Assembly (NCBI GenBank): GCA_036583965.1
Contig: JAZBQD010000027.1
Coordinates: 2,746,687 to 2,810,686, forward strand
Length of the DNA stretch: 64,000 bases
From: Prunella strophiata
Lineage: Eukaryota > Chordata > Aves > Passeriformes > Prunellidae
Reading direction: 5' to 3'
In this document: positions 1 to 12,800 of the stretch, piece after piece
Position numbering within the stretch: position 1 is the stretch's first letter
Layout: the number at the start of each line of letters is the position of its first letter
Notes under the pieces: model-generated
Database searches by the model: none
Seen by the model: only the letters and a program-made list of their open reading frames with translations
What the model was told of the DNA's origin: nothing
Position numbers and translations under genes: made by a program

Positions 1-837
1 GGAAATCACTGATATTGTGCCAGCCTTCTCCCACTGGGACTCCCTAATTTGGAATTTTTCTCTAGGGGAAACTCCAACCCTCAGTGCCTTGAGTCTGCCA
101 ATATCAGGAAAAGTAGAATAAAAGTGATACACTATCCAGAAAAAGCAGAAGAAATCATGGCAACCTGGGGAGAAGAGATGATCAGCCAGGAGCTGCTCCT
201 TCAGTTTGGACATTTTCTGGCTTTTTATTACTGGGGTTCAAACACTGACTGCCCTGCTTCCCAAATTATTCTGGATATTCAAATAAAAGGAGCAATCCAC
301 TGATCCACAGCATTCCTTCTCAGCCACGTCTGATCCTGACTTTATGGCCCTTCCCCACTGAGGTGTCCCCACAAATATAGAAAGGCATCACCTCTAAAAA
401 CCTCTGTTCCACAATATTAACATAGGTATCTTGAAAATCTCTTGGAAGTGAAATTAGTTTAAGATCTGACAATTTAAATGAATTTTCCCTGAAGCCAGGA
501 TCATTACAGCAAAATTCTCTGTGGGACGAAAAAGTTGTTCAGCAGAGTTTCAACCTCTGCTCCATTCTGTGCAATTAAGTACCCCAAAATTTAGGGTTTG
601 AGGGTGTATTTTGTTGTCTGGGGGTTTGGTAATGAACTGTTAAAAGGTTCATTTGCCTGTGCTGTGAAAAGGTATTGGATCAGTCCAGGAGATAAGCAGA
701 ATACTGGCAGCCTTTTCTTGGAAAATATAGAGCCACAAAACCACTAAATTCCTGAACCACATCTGGAATTGTGTCTTGCCCTCCCAGGATTGCTCTGCCA
801 ACATACACCAGGAAGGAAACCACCATGTAAGCCTTAC
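1..837 (-). other. PATJ intron after exon 15 (open at the left edge)
   Basis: Unique AT-rich intron sequence. The expected PDZ4 exon (a peptide like PIHTLRLGVEVDSFDG) is not found here on the minus strand. No repeat is recognised. Confidence 0.6.
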
Positions 838-894
838 CTTGGAGTACTTCTGGAGCTCTGAATCGTCTTTAAAGGGCATATCCAAATTCACAAC
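838..894 (-). CDS. PATJ: PATJ exon 15: linker just before PDZ4
   Basis: Acceptor TTTTTAG, donor TCCAAG/GTAAGG, 57 bases in phase 0, residues 565-583. It encodes [14 protein letters not shown], matching human QIADDAELQKYSK. PDZ4 would begin in the next exon. I do not see that exon between 1 and 837, so it lies outside the window. Confidence 0.93.
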
Positions 895-3800
895 CTAAAA
901 ATTGGATATCAGAACATTTTTCAACAGCAGGACAATAAAGACTTTACCAGAACGATGAAATTCTGGCAAAAAAACCCCCAACTCATGAGCAAAATGAACC
1001 TCACTTAAACAATGTCACATTGATGCAAAATAATTTTAAACAAATGTTAGAAAAATCTTTCAGGCACAGAACATTTACAAGTAGGAATGTGGTGATTATG
1101 CACTATTAGCAGACTCCAATATTATCCTATTCCCGGAGCCCAAATGCCAATTTTAGTCAAGTTCAGTAATCCTGTGTAAGCACAAAATGCCATTATGTTT
1201 GACACAAATACCCACATGGACTTGCCAGTCAGAATTTGAAAGTATGACAGCTTAAGTTGTTACCTCAGGCTATAGTGCAGCCATCTCCCATCCAGACTAA
1301 CCCACCAAGTTCTGGCTTGAAATACATAACTTTAATTACCAAATGGGAATGGAAAGTGGGTTATTTAAACCAGGGACAGGAAATCCTTTCAGTGTCTTTT
1401 TTTAAGATTAATAAAATGACTGTGCTCACCACCAGTTTTCTTGTACTGTCCCTCCTTAATATAACAGATTTATCTGTAATATTAAAAGGTTATTTACTTC
1501 AATTTTAAATGCAATTAAGACAAAATCATAGAATGGTTTGGGTTGGAAGAGATCTTAAAGATCATTTAGTTCCAATCTACTGGCCCAGGGTTGGAATCTG
1601 GGACACTGAAATTGAACTGTTTAAAGGAAAACTATACTTGGTAGATCTGAAAAAAACAGAGCCTTGCAAAAAAATCAGGTAACTTTTCTTTGAAAACCTC
1701 TAGTGTAATAAAGATTAGACTTTTCTTTTGGATTGGTTTTAAACAGGGCTTCCAGCATGTTGTTTTGCAGTACTCAGGGTGTTCTTCCTGACAGACAGAA
1801 CCCATTTCAAGTCCATGCACGTCACTAAATAGATTTATGACTGGTAGCACCTCAGCCTGACACCACACATTCCCTGCTCAGGATCTCAGCTCCTTCCACT
1901 GGCACCAAAAAGGACCAGAAGCCACCAGGGCCACCAACCTCTCTCTTCAAGCAGCTATTTCCTCTCAAGAAAAATACTCCTGAGAGAATCCTGTGGGCAC
2001 CTTGGGGTGAGTTCTGGGGGCTGAGCGAGGATGGTGTGACACAGGGACTGGGGTGTCACTCAAACTGCACATTGCTACTGAGCACAGGAGGGAGGCACAG
2101 GCAACCAGAACCAAAAAATAACTTTCAAAATGGGATGCCAGGAGAGCTCCCTTCTATCATTCAAGAGCGTTAACATTTTCACCTGCTGACATTTCACCAG
2201 GCAGCAGCTGAAGAAGGATTTGGAATGGCTGGATTCACCAACTAAGCAGGATTTCATCCTCTGTGGGAAGTGTGATAGTGCTCAGGGAGGTAATATCAGC
2301 CCCTGGAAATGTAAGGGTGGGAATACCAAGCAACTGAAGTGGGCAGCCAAACAGATTTATTGCATCATGTACATAATCTCACACGAGCTTCAGATCTTCA
2401 AGGAGCGCTAATGGAAAGAGGGGAAGCGAGTTTCTCAAGGCAATTCTTAAAGCTACTTTAAATCTCCCAGCGAGTGACTGGAACGATGGCTACTCCAAGT
2501 AGTAAAAATAAGTGTCTCTAAATCAACTGGACAAGCATTGCAAAGACAAACAGGGCATTTTCTTGGTGCTGGTGAGAATTTTTTAAGGCTTCGGAGAGAA
2601 CTGCTGTCCCGAGTCTTTTATCTGTACTCACTGGCTCAGCCAGCACTTGAAAAGCACAAGTGAATTACAATTTCCATCAACTCCTCATGACAATTCATCA
2701 AAACAATCTTTTTCTAGGCAATTATTTAATATGAAGTGAAGAAATATCTTCTAGACACTGGCACCACAAAGTTACACTATTGAGAATTACTTCGTATTTT
2801 CCCAGCATGTTTGAAAATCATTCTTTCATTCTTCAGATAAAATGCTAAGATTCTTCTCAAAACAGAAGCCTCTATCCTGAGCCCTTTTATTATTCAGTGC
2901 CCAGTAAAACAAACAGATCATGAATGAAATAATAAAAATGCCATATATTTTAAGTGATGCAGATTTAACAGGACAGCTGATTTCCTTAAATCACTGTTCC
3001 TGTCTCGTATTTGTATAACAATAGTATCTATATAAACAGAATAAAATAAAAGGGCAACAAATCCCCCAACTCATTATAACATACATTTCAGCCCTGATGT
3101 TACAGGAAAGAAAATCTGATGTTACTGATCTGTTCCAAACACTGAACTGTTCTATAAACAGCCAGTGATGCTAAGCTCACAGATCTGTAATTTAAAGAAA
3201 TAACATTCACGAATGTAGTTCATTGAAATAAAACATACCATAACTTCATATTCTGGTCCCAGCAGGTTTTCCCATTTGGATTTCAGCTCATGTGCTGGAG
3301 GGAGTGGGACTCTTCCTAAGTATGAAAGTGAATATTAAATTTACAAGCATATTGTACATTCAGAAGTACATTTACTTCTAAATACTCCAATAAAAATTCA
3401 GTGTAAATAGAAGATTAGAGGGAATAATCCCCAAAAGGGAAGCGCATTAAGCTGAGTCTATCAAACAGCACAAATCAAAAATGTCTTTCTTAGGAAAACA
3501 ATGCAAAATGTCAGCTCCTGTAAAAGTGTGATTTATTCAGCTGAGAGGCAGAAGAGGTGATGCTTGGTGATGAGATGTGAGTTCTGTACCATGCAGTACT
3601 GTAAATAAATCATTCTTTCAGGCTGCAAAACAAATTTCACACGACTTCATCATTTGTTGCCGTAAAAACGCTTCCCACTCCAGGGAAACATCATCTCCCA
3701 CCCAAATGAGCCCCCTTAAGAAGGAAAACACCTGACAAGATATTGCTCTTATCGAGGGGCTGTGTCAGCACAATGCAGGCACAGACTTTATTTATACATT

Positions 3801-6800
3801 TGGCAGGTATAGAGCCTTGTCTACTTTAATTAGGCCAGTAAGTAACATGAGCTTTAATATAAGCTCCAGTTCTAAACCAGTCTTCCGTGGGAACTTGGCT
3901 ATCTTGACATTTATATCTTTTCAGCTTTCTTACTTATGCAACCAAGGCAGTTGGTTACAGTCCTGTAAGACAATTTGACAGAGCTAGACAGCAGAAAATG
4001 ACTGGCTGCCCTGTGTTTGACCTCAGCCAGAAGCTCAGCTCACATATAAAGTTCCAAGCTGGAGCAATGTGTAACTGGTAAGAATCAAGCTCTACAGCAA
4101 ATTCCATCCAGCAGCGACAGCAGCAGCAGCATCTGGGGGCTGAATTACCAAAAACTGGTTGTTGTTTTTTTTTTTTCTTTCCCCCCTGAATGGCTGCAGT
4201 AGTTTGTCAGATGTCTAGACAAGGCACAGACCACTCAGTGTTGCTGCTGCATCACCCTGAAATTCAGAATGTAAAGCACAAGCCCAGGTTCTGCACACAA
4301 CCAGTGAGTAAAATACCTGGGGGGGGAATTGTGAGGGCACCAGGAGGAGCTCAGAGCCCACCAAGAACAAAACCCTGCACAAATGGCACTGTCAAGCTGC
4401 CTCTGCTTTCAGCACCTTCGCAGACTGCAAAGATAAAGCTCTGCAATACAATCCTCATTACACACTTCTGTAACTTTGAAGTTTTCCACTCAATAAAAAC
4501 AAAGATTGGAGTTTACTTTTATGACAACACAGCCCACCCTGTATCTTTCCAGCTCACTTTCAGCCATGCCAGACAGGCAAATTCTGTCTGATCTGCACTG
4601 AGAAACCACACTGCTCAGAGCCCAACAACTGAGGTGCCACTTGGAAATATCCAGAGGATTTTCAACCTACAGGCTCAAGCAGACACAGATATCTGAGAAT
4701 TCCAGCAATCCTGATAGCTATTTTCTGCTACCAAAATGAAACCCCACCAAGATTAAAAACTTGGGCTTGTAAATACAGGCCACAGTTGTCTCTGTAATAA
4801 ATTATCTCCTTAAAAAATAATGAGAAGTCCAATTGTCCTAAAATTCTCAACTGCTAGTTAAGGTTTTTTAACTTCATTGGAAATTAAAGTTTCTAATGTG
4901 TGATTTATGATCAAGCACAGGCTCATCACTGTCTTTACTTCTGAACTGTATCAAAACCAAAACACAGTGCATTCTTCTGCTACTTCCATTTGCAGAAAAA
5001 CAGAATTTGCAGAAATTCCTGAGTCTCTTTTTCTGCTATTACAGAGTTACAGCAGTGTGAACACACAGAACCTAAGCACCTGAAATCCACTGTGCAGCCA
5101 AATATAGATTTCAAGGTTCACCAGGAGTAATGAATCTCAGGGTCAAGCTCAAAGTTCAGTTCAGCAACTGTAAGCTGTGTTCAGCTGGCTGAATACAGGT
5201 TTTTTGTCACTTCCAAAACACATTACCAAAATCTACAAGTTGTTCAGAGCAGGTGCTGATGCACGTCTCCATTTGAAGTTTTCCCCTTTCTTTCTTTCAA
5301 ATAACACTTTGAAATCTCTGCTTGTGACTTTCTTAGAACTGTGGAAATGTGGGCTGAAGGGATTTGGATTGAATATATTCAATTCCAGTGGCATCACTCA
5401 ATTCACTTACAATGTTCCTTTTTCCCCCAACAGCTTTTTCCACATGGCAGCTAATAGGAAATTTCTTTCTAGTCTCTCATCCAGCTGAATTCCTCATGAC
5501 CTAACATATGTACCATGTCTTCTATAATGTGCAAGGCCTCAGAAATGAAAACACTTCCAGGGACAGCTTTCATTAGCAACAACTTTTCAGCATATTTAGC
5601 CTGTCCTTCTGCCGGCGCTTCCAGGCAGTTTTTCATTTCTAATTAGCAAGCATAAAGCAGAAACCACAAACCTATTGTAAAAATCATCTTTTCTGGACAA
5701 AATTGTCAGCTTCTTCAAAACTTGGATCTTTTTTTTCCTTGCAGCTTCCTCCTGCTCTCACAAAGTTACTGCACAAGGGTGCCCTTCATTAAAGCCCCTC
5801 CTTTACCTGCCCTACTGCTGGGGCTTTTTCCCCAAGACATCTCTTATGCTCCTGACTCCCAGCATTGTCCCTCTGGGTTCTGATTACTACTGCAAGGCAG
5901 GATGGAGCAGTTCTGCCCAGCCTGCAGGCTTGCAGAGGCTGCAGCTGTTAAATTCATTGCCTGCACTCTGCTAGCTCTGAGGTTCAGGCCTCGTGCACGT
6001 TGCAGCCCAAACCCTGTTGCCTTTGTACCAGGACTGCTTAAGCATGGTTTTGCCTGGCCAGAATGACTATTTAATACCTCCCCAGGAAACACAATTTAAT
6101 AGGAATTTCACACAACTGGGCTTAAAGGGAAGTAATACGCATTTTATAAAACATACCTTTTACATTAAACTTCTAAAAGCATTTCCAGAGTTTAGTCAGA
6201 ACCTTAAATTAGCAGTATTTACTTTAGCACTGTTATAATGAAGTGCCCATCACCACATCCAAAATAAGCACCTATCTCTGGAATTTAAACTTGGCCATTA
6301 AATTCTGTTCCAAGGTGAAATCTCATACATCGTATTTCTGCAGGAGTAAAATATGCATAGAAGTAAAAAAAAAAGGGTAAGTGACACAGGACAGACAAAG
6401 TGCTGCTCTTTTCCAGCCTCTGTCATAGCAAAACAATGCTTTGAGAACCTCAACTCTCAGCTACTCAACCACCACTGTTCTGGCTTCCTATTTCTGGGAA
6501 CATGCAAAAGTCACAACAAAGGATGTCTGGTTACAAGGCTTGGACAGAAAAGTAAAACAGAATGGAATATAGGAACTGCTACATTTCTCTCGTTTCCAGG
6601 TTGTCTTTAATACTGACAGATCTTCAACAATCCCAGCAAAATTGCTATTCATTGACAGCCGTAATTTAGAATCCTCTATTACATCTACATGTCTTAGAAA
6701 CTACAAGGCATAAGGATAATTTATGCTGACTTTAACACAAGCTGTATAAATTCACCCAGAAGTTCCTGTAGAGGAGCCCAGAAATCTGTGGGGGAATTGA

Positions 6801-9800
6801 AGGTTCTGGAAAGACCTCCAGCCTTGGTTCCAAAGTCAGCTAAAACCCAGAGCAGCCCATGCCTTTGTGACCTCCCCTGTGTCTGAATGCCATTTGTTAA
6901 AAAAATGCCTTTTCTGAACTCCAGCTATTGGGTCTTTAAACCCAAGACACGAGTTTTGATGAAGCTACTGCAGTGCCAAGAGAGGAAACTGCAGCACATT
7001 CAGATATGATGGAAACCAGAAGAATATTATGAAAATACTCTGCAGGAGCCTTAAGATGTGTGAGGGCAAGCAGATCACAGAATCATTAAGGCAGGAAAAG
7101 ATCTCTCAGATCGTCGAGTCCAGCCATGAAGATGGGTGTGACTGAGGTAACACTGATCAGGAAATGAACATGAATTCCCTGCAGTTCCATCTCCTGGTGC
7201 TGCTCACCCAGCAGGCTGGTGCAGGGCCCTGGCAGCAGAGGAGGATGATAAATAAAGTCTCTCCCAGGAGAAAAGTGCACACCTCAGGTCATCAGTGCAG
7301 GAGCAGGACCACAAAGAGGAATCAGTGAGCTGGAGGCTTTCAGCTCTCCAGAGTTAACTAGAGTCATTTCTGAGTACCAAAAGAGCTGCACCTCCACTGA
7401 CTGTAACCTTAAAAAAACCCTCCCTAAACAAAGGGGACCACTGCTGACTGGAAAAGGGCAAATTTTATGCAAGGAAGAAGATCCAGAGAATTACAAACCC
7501 TGAGATATCACAGAACCCACTCTCAGCAGACCTGTGGACTGTGGCAAGAGGTGGTTAGATCCAAGAGGAAGAGCTTTACTTCGGAAAGCACTGCAGGGCA
7601 AAAGCTAAATATGTTTTAAGCCAACCCACCAGTGCTGAAAATTAATTGAAGATGGCAGTCTTTAACCTCAGTGACTCAGCAGAGGCACTGCAAGGTATCC
7701 TATCTACCTGCTTGATGAAGACTCTGCTGCTTTTCATTGTGAAGATCATCCTTCTGTTCTTGTTTTCCCTCATTCTTAGTGGCCACACTAAGAATTTCAG
7801 GCCCTACAGCTCCAGGGGATGCAAAGATTGGAACAAATGACTGCACTGTGAAAACAGATTAAAAAACACCAAATCATATGCTGCAAAATAAAGGAAGTAG
7901 TAATAACCTCACTAATTCCTTCTTTTTTTTTTTTTTTTTTTTTTAGTGGGGTGGCTACACAGGAGTTTTGCACTGAACTTTCCTGAATCTCTCATTTTAG
8001 TTTCTTTCCATTCTTACTTTAAATATCTTAATTTTCTACAGTGTACCATTAACAAAACTGAGGATCATGTGGTATCCAGTCATGAACTGTTAAATGAGGC
8101 TAACTGTAAATTGAATGAAAAATAAAATCAGTTGCTAGCAAAAAAGAATTATCTCTACCTGAAGGTGCTTCTGAGGAAATAGCAAAGGAAGGTTTCCTTC
8201 TGAGCAAGGTGAGACGTACAGTCTGCCCCGTGTTTCGCAGTGCCTCCACCACTTCTTGGTTGGTAAAATCCTGTATGTTGATTCCATCAACCTAAAACAA
8301 GCAAATTGTACCAAATAACAGTAACTGTGCTGCATTCTGAGCCTGTGTTGTGGAGTATCACAGGCTGTAAGCAACAGCCACGTTATTTAGTGCAGGAATT
8401 ACAGGGTTGCTCTCCCAAGACAGCAATGTTTGCAAAACAATCTCATTAAATCTGTTACATTTCACTGATGAGAATTTATTTCCAAAATGTGTTTTAAAAG
8501 GAAACACAACAGTAATTTCTTCTTTCTGTTTTCAAGGGGACGATCACAAAACAGAATTTACTAATCTTGTGATACAAATACAAACAGATTTTTCCTTATA
8601 TTTTTATTTTTGCTTACCAAAACCAGCTTGACAAGGACTTTGGATGAAGGTTTCAAGCAGAGTATCCAACCTGGAACTCTGTTCAGTTCATTATCACTGC
8701 TGGTTTTCTCATGGATTTCTAACATGCCCCACACAAGCCTCGACAAACAGCTGTTTGTATAATCCACCCTAAAAAGCCCAATTCTTACATTATCAGATAT
8801 TTTAATTTACACCCAAAATACTCTGTTCACCTCACTGTCAGATCATGCATTAATAGGGCCCTTCCTGCAGATAAAAGGTTATATTAATTTTTGCTCTCAC
8901 AGAGGAGAAGCTGACTTTGGAAGGTCTGGCATGGCACACATTTTAAAAGTAATTTAAAATCATATCTCTATAAATATTATCTCTTAAAACAAAAAGACTG
9001 AGGAATTCATTCCCGCTTGTGCTGTGAATGCTAAATTGGCTATTATTCAATTCACTGTTATTCAATGGTTTTTCCATTTTTCTACACATAAAGCTTGGGC
9101 TTTTAAACCTAAATGGTGACCATTAACATTTTGATTGTATCCACACTCCAGAGCCATTAAGGAACACAAACAATGTGCCACATCTTGCAGAATCTTAACA
9201 ATCCTCGAATCCCATTCAATTCAAGTAGAAGTTAATGCTGCTCATCTTTACTGCAGGCCAAAAGCCAAGATTCTCCACTCTGAAACACTTTAATCCAAAT
9301 GCTTGCCTCTTTCACAGTTAACTACTATTTACTATTTCTTTGAATATAAAATAATACTTTAACCACAGCAAGCCAAAGCTCCTTTCTGTCACAACCCTAC
9401 CTAAACAAACACGAACCTCCAAATTATTTCTTCTGCAAAGCAGAGGAGGTTTAATTAATTTTAGAAAGTCTTTGCTATGTTGTTCTTTTAACAGATATGT
9501 GAAGTGTGTTAGTTCTACAGCAATATATAAGCACAGTATTTACTTACAGCAACAATTTTGTCATGAACATGGATTTGGCCATTGTGGTCAGCAGCACTCC
9601 CAGGTATTATACTTTTCACAAAAATCCCTGAAGGTTCTGCTAGGGAGGGAATAGAAACAAATCACTGCATTAACCTAATTTGCTTCTTTTCTTATTAAGA
9701 TTTTTAATTCCAGTCTTTTTCACACACTTCCTTCTGCCCATAAAGTGATGATTCTGTAAACCACCACCATCTGCACGTTACCACTCCCACAGCCTGACAC

Positions 9801-12800
9801 AAAACTGAGGATCTCTGGTAGAAAAAAAACCCAGCACTGACACAACCACCTGTACACTGACCTCAATTTTTTTTCCTTAAAATGGCTCACAAAAGGCCAC
9901 CTCCTCCATGGATTCATCCTTGTGCTTACCCAGGCTTTAAACCACAATCACTTAAATCCATGCTGCGTTTGATTTCAATAGGACTAACTAAGCTAAAAGT
10001 AAAGTATGTGCTTAAGGACTTTGATCAGGACTTCAATCATCTTACAGCTAAAGAATTTAGTACTTTAAATCTTAATGAAAAAGGATTTTTCTTTAAAAAA
10101 AAGAAAAGAGAAACATGAAAATCAGAAAAGCTGTCCTTTGTCATGTTTGCAGTTTGATTATTAATTCTAACTCCCAATGAGAACAAGGAAATAAAAACAA
10201 AGGGAAAAAAAAAAAAAACAAACCCTGAAACACTAACAATTCCCTTTCACAAACTCCCACTAAATACAAGATGCTGATCTGTAATTCCAGTGAATTTCAT
10301 GTCTCCATATCCTAGCACAGGTAGGAGCCATTCATTTTCCCCATGGTCAATAAAGGGTATTTGAGAAGTCCCTGTCCAACATTTTCCTAAATCCTGTACA
10401 ACTCACCTACATCACATGTGCCAGCATATCCAACAATTGTTATTCCCAGGCTTTGCCCATTCTTTTTTATAAGTTCAACGTCATAGGTGTCAAAAAAGTC
10501 ATAATCCTATAAATAAACACAAGACAATGTGTAGAAAATTCTCATAATTTCCCAGTGCCATTACAATATTGCAGGCTAATTAAGACCTTCAGAAATGAGA
10601 AGTGATTTTGTTTTTCCTTTTGTTTAAATGCAATGTAAATTCATTTGTAAAGTCCCTACAAAGCTGGCCCTGGGATGTCTGTGCAACTCTGAGCAGTAAA
10701 AATCAGAACTGCAAGGCAAGAGTTCAAACAGGGAACAGTAAAGACACTGGTGAGACCAAAAGAGAAAAACAATCAAGCACATAAATCTGGGATTGCAAGG
10801 GATAAATTGAAATACATAGAGTTGTTTTCTTTCTGTAATCAGATACAGAGCAATGAGATGAAAAAGAAGATGATGAGAGTAAGGTCTGTTAAAGTGATGA
10901 AATCAAGAGGGATCCTGCCACTGCCAACAGCAAAAAGGGACTGGGAAAATGGAAAACATTTCATAAGGGAGTGAAAAAAGAGAAGTTCAATCAAATGCTT
11001 GCCAAGCATCAGCTTTGGAAGGACCCATATGAAAAGCAGCCCAGAGCTGCAGCCATACCTATTTCACTTCTCAATGGAAGGGAAATCGATGGGCACTGTC
11101 TCCTTATCACACACACCTCCCTCCACCAGCAAAGTCATTAAGCTCATTAAATGCCTTCCAACTCCCTTGCTCCATAAGAGGCTGATGGAGATGAAGATAA
11201 GTTTGGATGCTGTCACTTATCTCCAGTAAACAAGCCCACAGCAGTACCTGGAATGGAGCTGTGGCCTTGAGAGCCCGGCTGCTTTCATAATCAAAAAGCT
11301 CCTCAGAGTCAGTGCTCTGGCTGCAAACATTTTTCTCTAAGTAGCACTCCTGCTGGAATGCAAAATAATTGAAATTAAGTCCAGAAAAATCAAAGTGCAA
11401 AGTCCTAAATACAGTCAGCACAAGCAGGCTGCACACTACTGTCACTGTCTTGGACAGTACAGATATTAAGATTGTTTTCTTGTGCCCACACACAGAAGTA
11501 GTTTCAGTTGTTCTCTACCACAGGAAATTCAAAGAAAATTAAATATTAACATAAACCTGAAAATAACTAACCACCTATTAAAAATGCCTTTCTGCTGGTT
11601 TGCAAAAAAGAGAAAAGGAAAATATTTTCCACTCCAAAGCTCACAGCTAGTGAAAGTACTCAGAAACCAGAGAAAAACCAGATTTTAGGGATAAGTTCCA
11701 TTATAAATCTGACTCAAACTGAATGGTGGATCATTGAAATCATTAAATTAATAAATACATTCAGAATAACAACTAATCTTGTCTTTGCAAATTTCCCTGG
11801 GCACCAGGCAGAGGACTTTCTTAAGATCTTTCTTCAGTTTCTTCAGATCATGAAGGCACTATTTAGTTCAGAAAATTATTTTTCTCCCTCTAAACTGCAT
11901 AGCAGGAACACAGAGGACACTGAAAAGACACTGAGAAGGAATCACATTTTAGGAGCACTGCAGCATTTACAGTGCTCAGGGCTGATCAGTAACAACAGGA
12001 AGAGAGAAAAACAGTATCTTGTGGAGGAAACAAAACTACAACCACTACCAAAAAAGAAAATTATTTATTTTGCCCCTAATATGGACCCTGGAAAATATGA
12101 TCCAGGAAAGAAGGGCCTCATCACAATGCTGATTCCCTTGGAAAGCCTCTTGTCAAATATTGGACAAGCCCAGTGCTTCAGACTCCAGCCTTAGGGATGC
12201 AGATCACCCCTCTCATCTCCTGGACACTGCATTTCCTGCTGCACTGATCCCTCCTGGGGAACCCTGGGGGGAAAAGGAGTTCGAGAAGGACCCAAAATCC
12301 TTGACTGACACAGCCACAGCATTTTCCCAGGGGTGTAAAACACAAATCTGCCTTTGCAGTGACTGTGCCCAGGGTCACTGGTGGTGGGTTTGGAGCAAAG
12401 TGACTTCTACTCTGACCTTTAAAAACAGGGCTTAAAAAACCCCCAAAAAACAACAACAAAAATACCAACCCAGCTCTCTTCACTCATATTCAAGAAACCA
12501 AACAAGAAAGAAAAGGCTACTCAGATTCTACACCTAAATCTAAGCAGCACAGTAGTAGCAGATGGTACACAAGCACAGCTTTGTTTATGTTTCGAGACCT
12601 ACTGTACACTTAGTGTAGCATTTGTTGATTTTAATTACTCAAAACTGAAAAGAATGACTTCAAAAACAAGAGACTTTGATATGACCATGATAAGATTTGC
12701 TAAAACAAGTTTCAAAATTTTTAGATATATTTCCTATCACAGGCAGTAGCGTAGACTATGAAAACATTACACTTATGTTTCATAAAAAGATGATTGTGCT

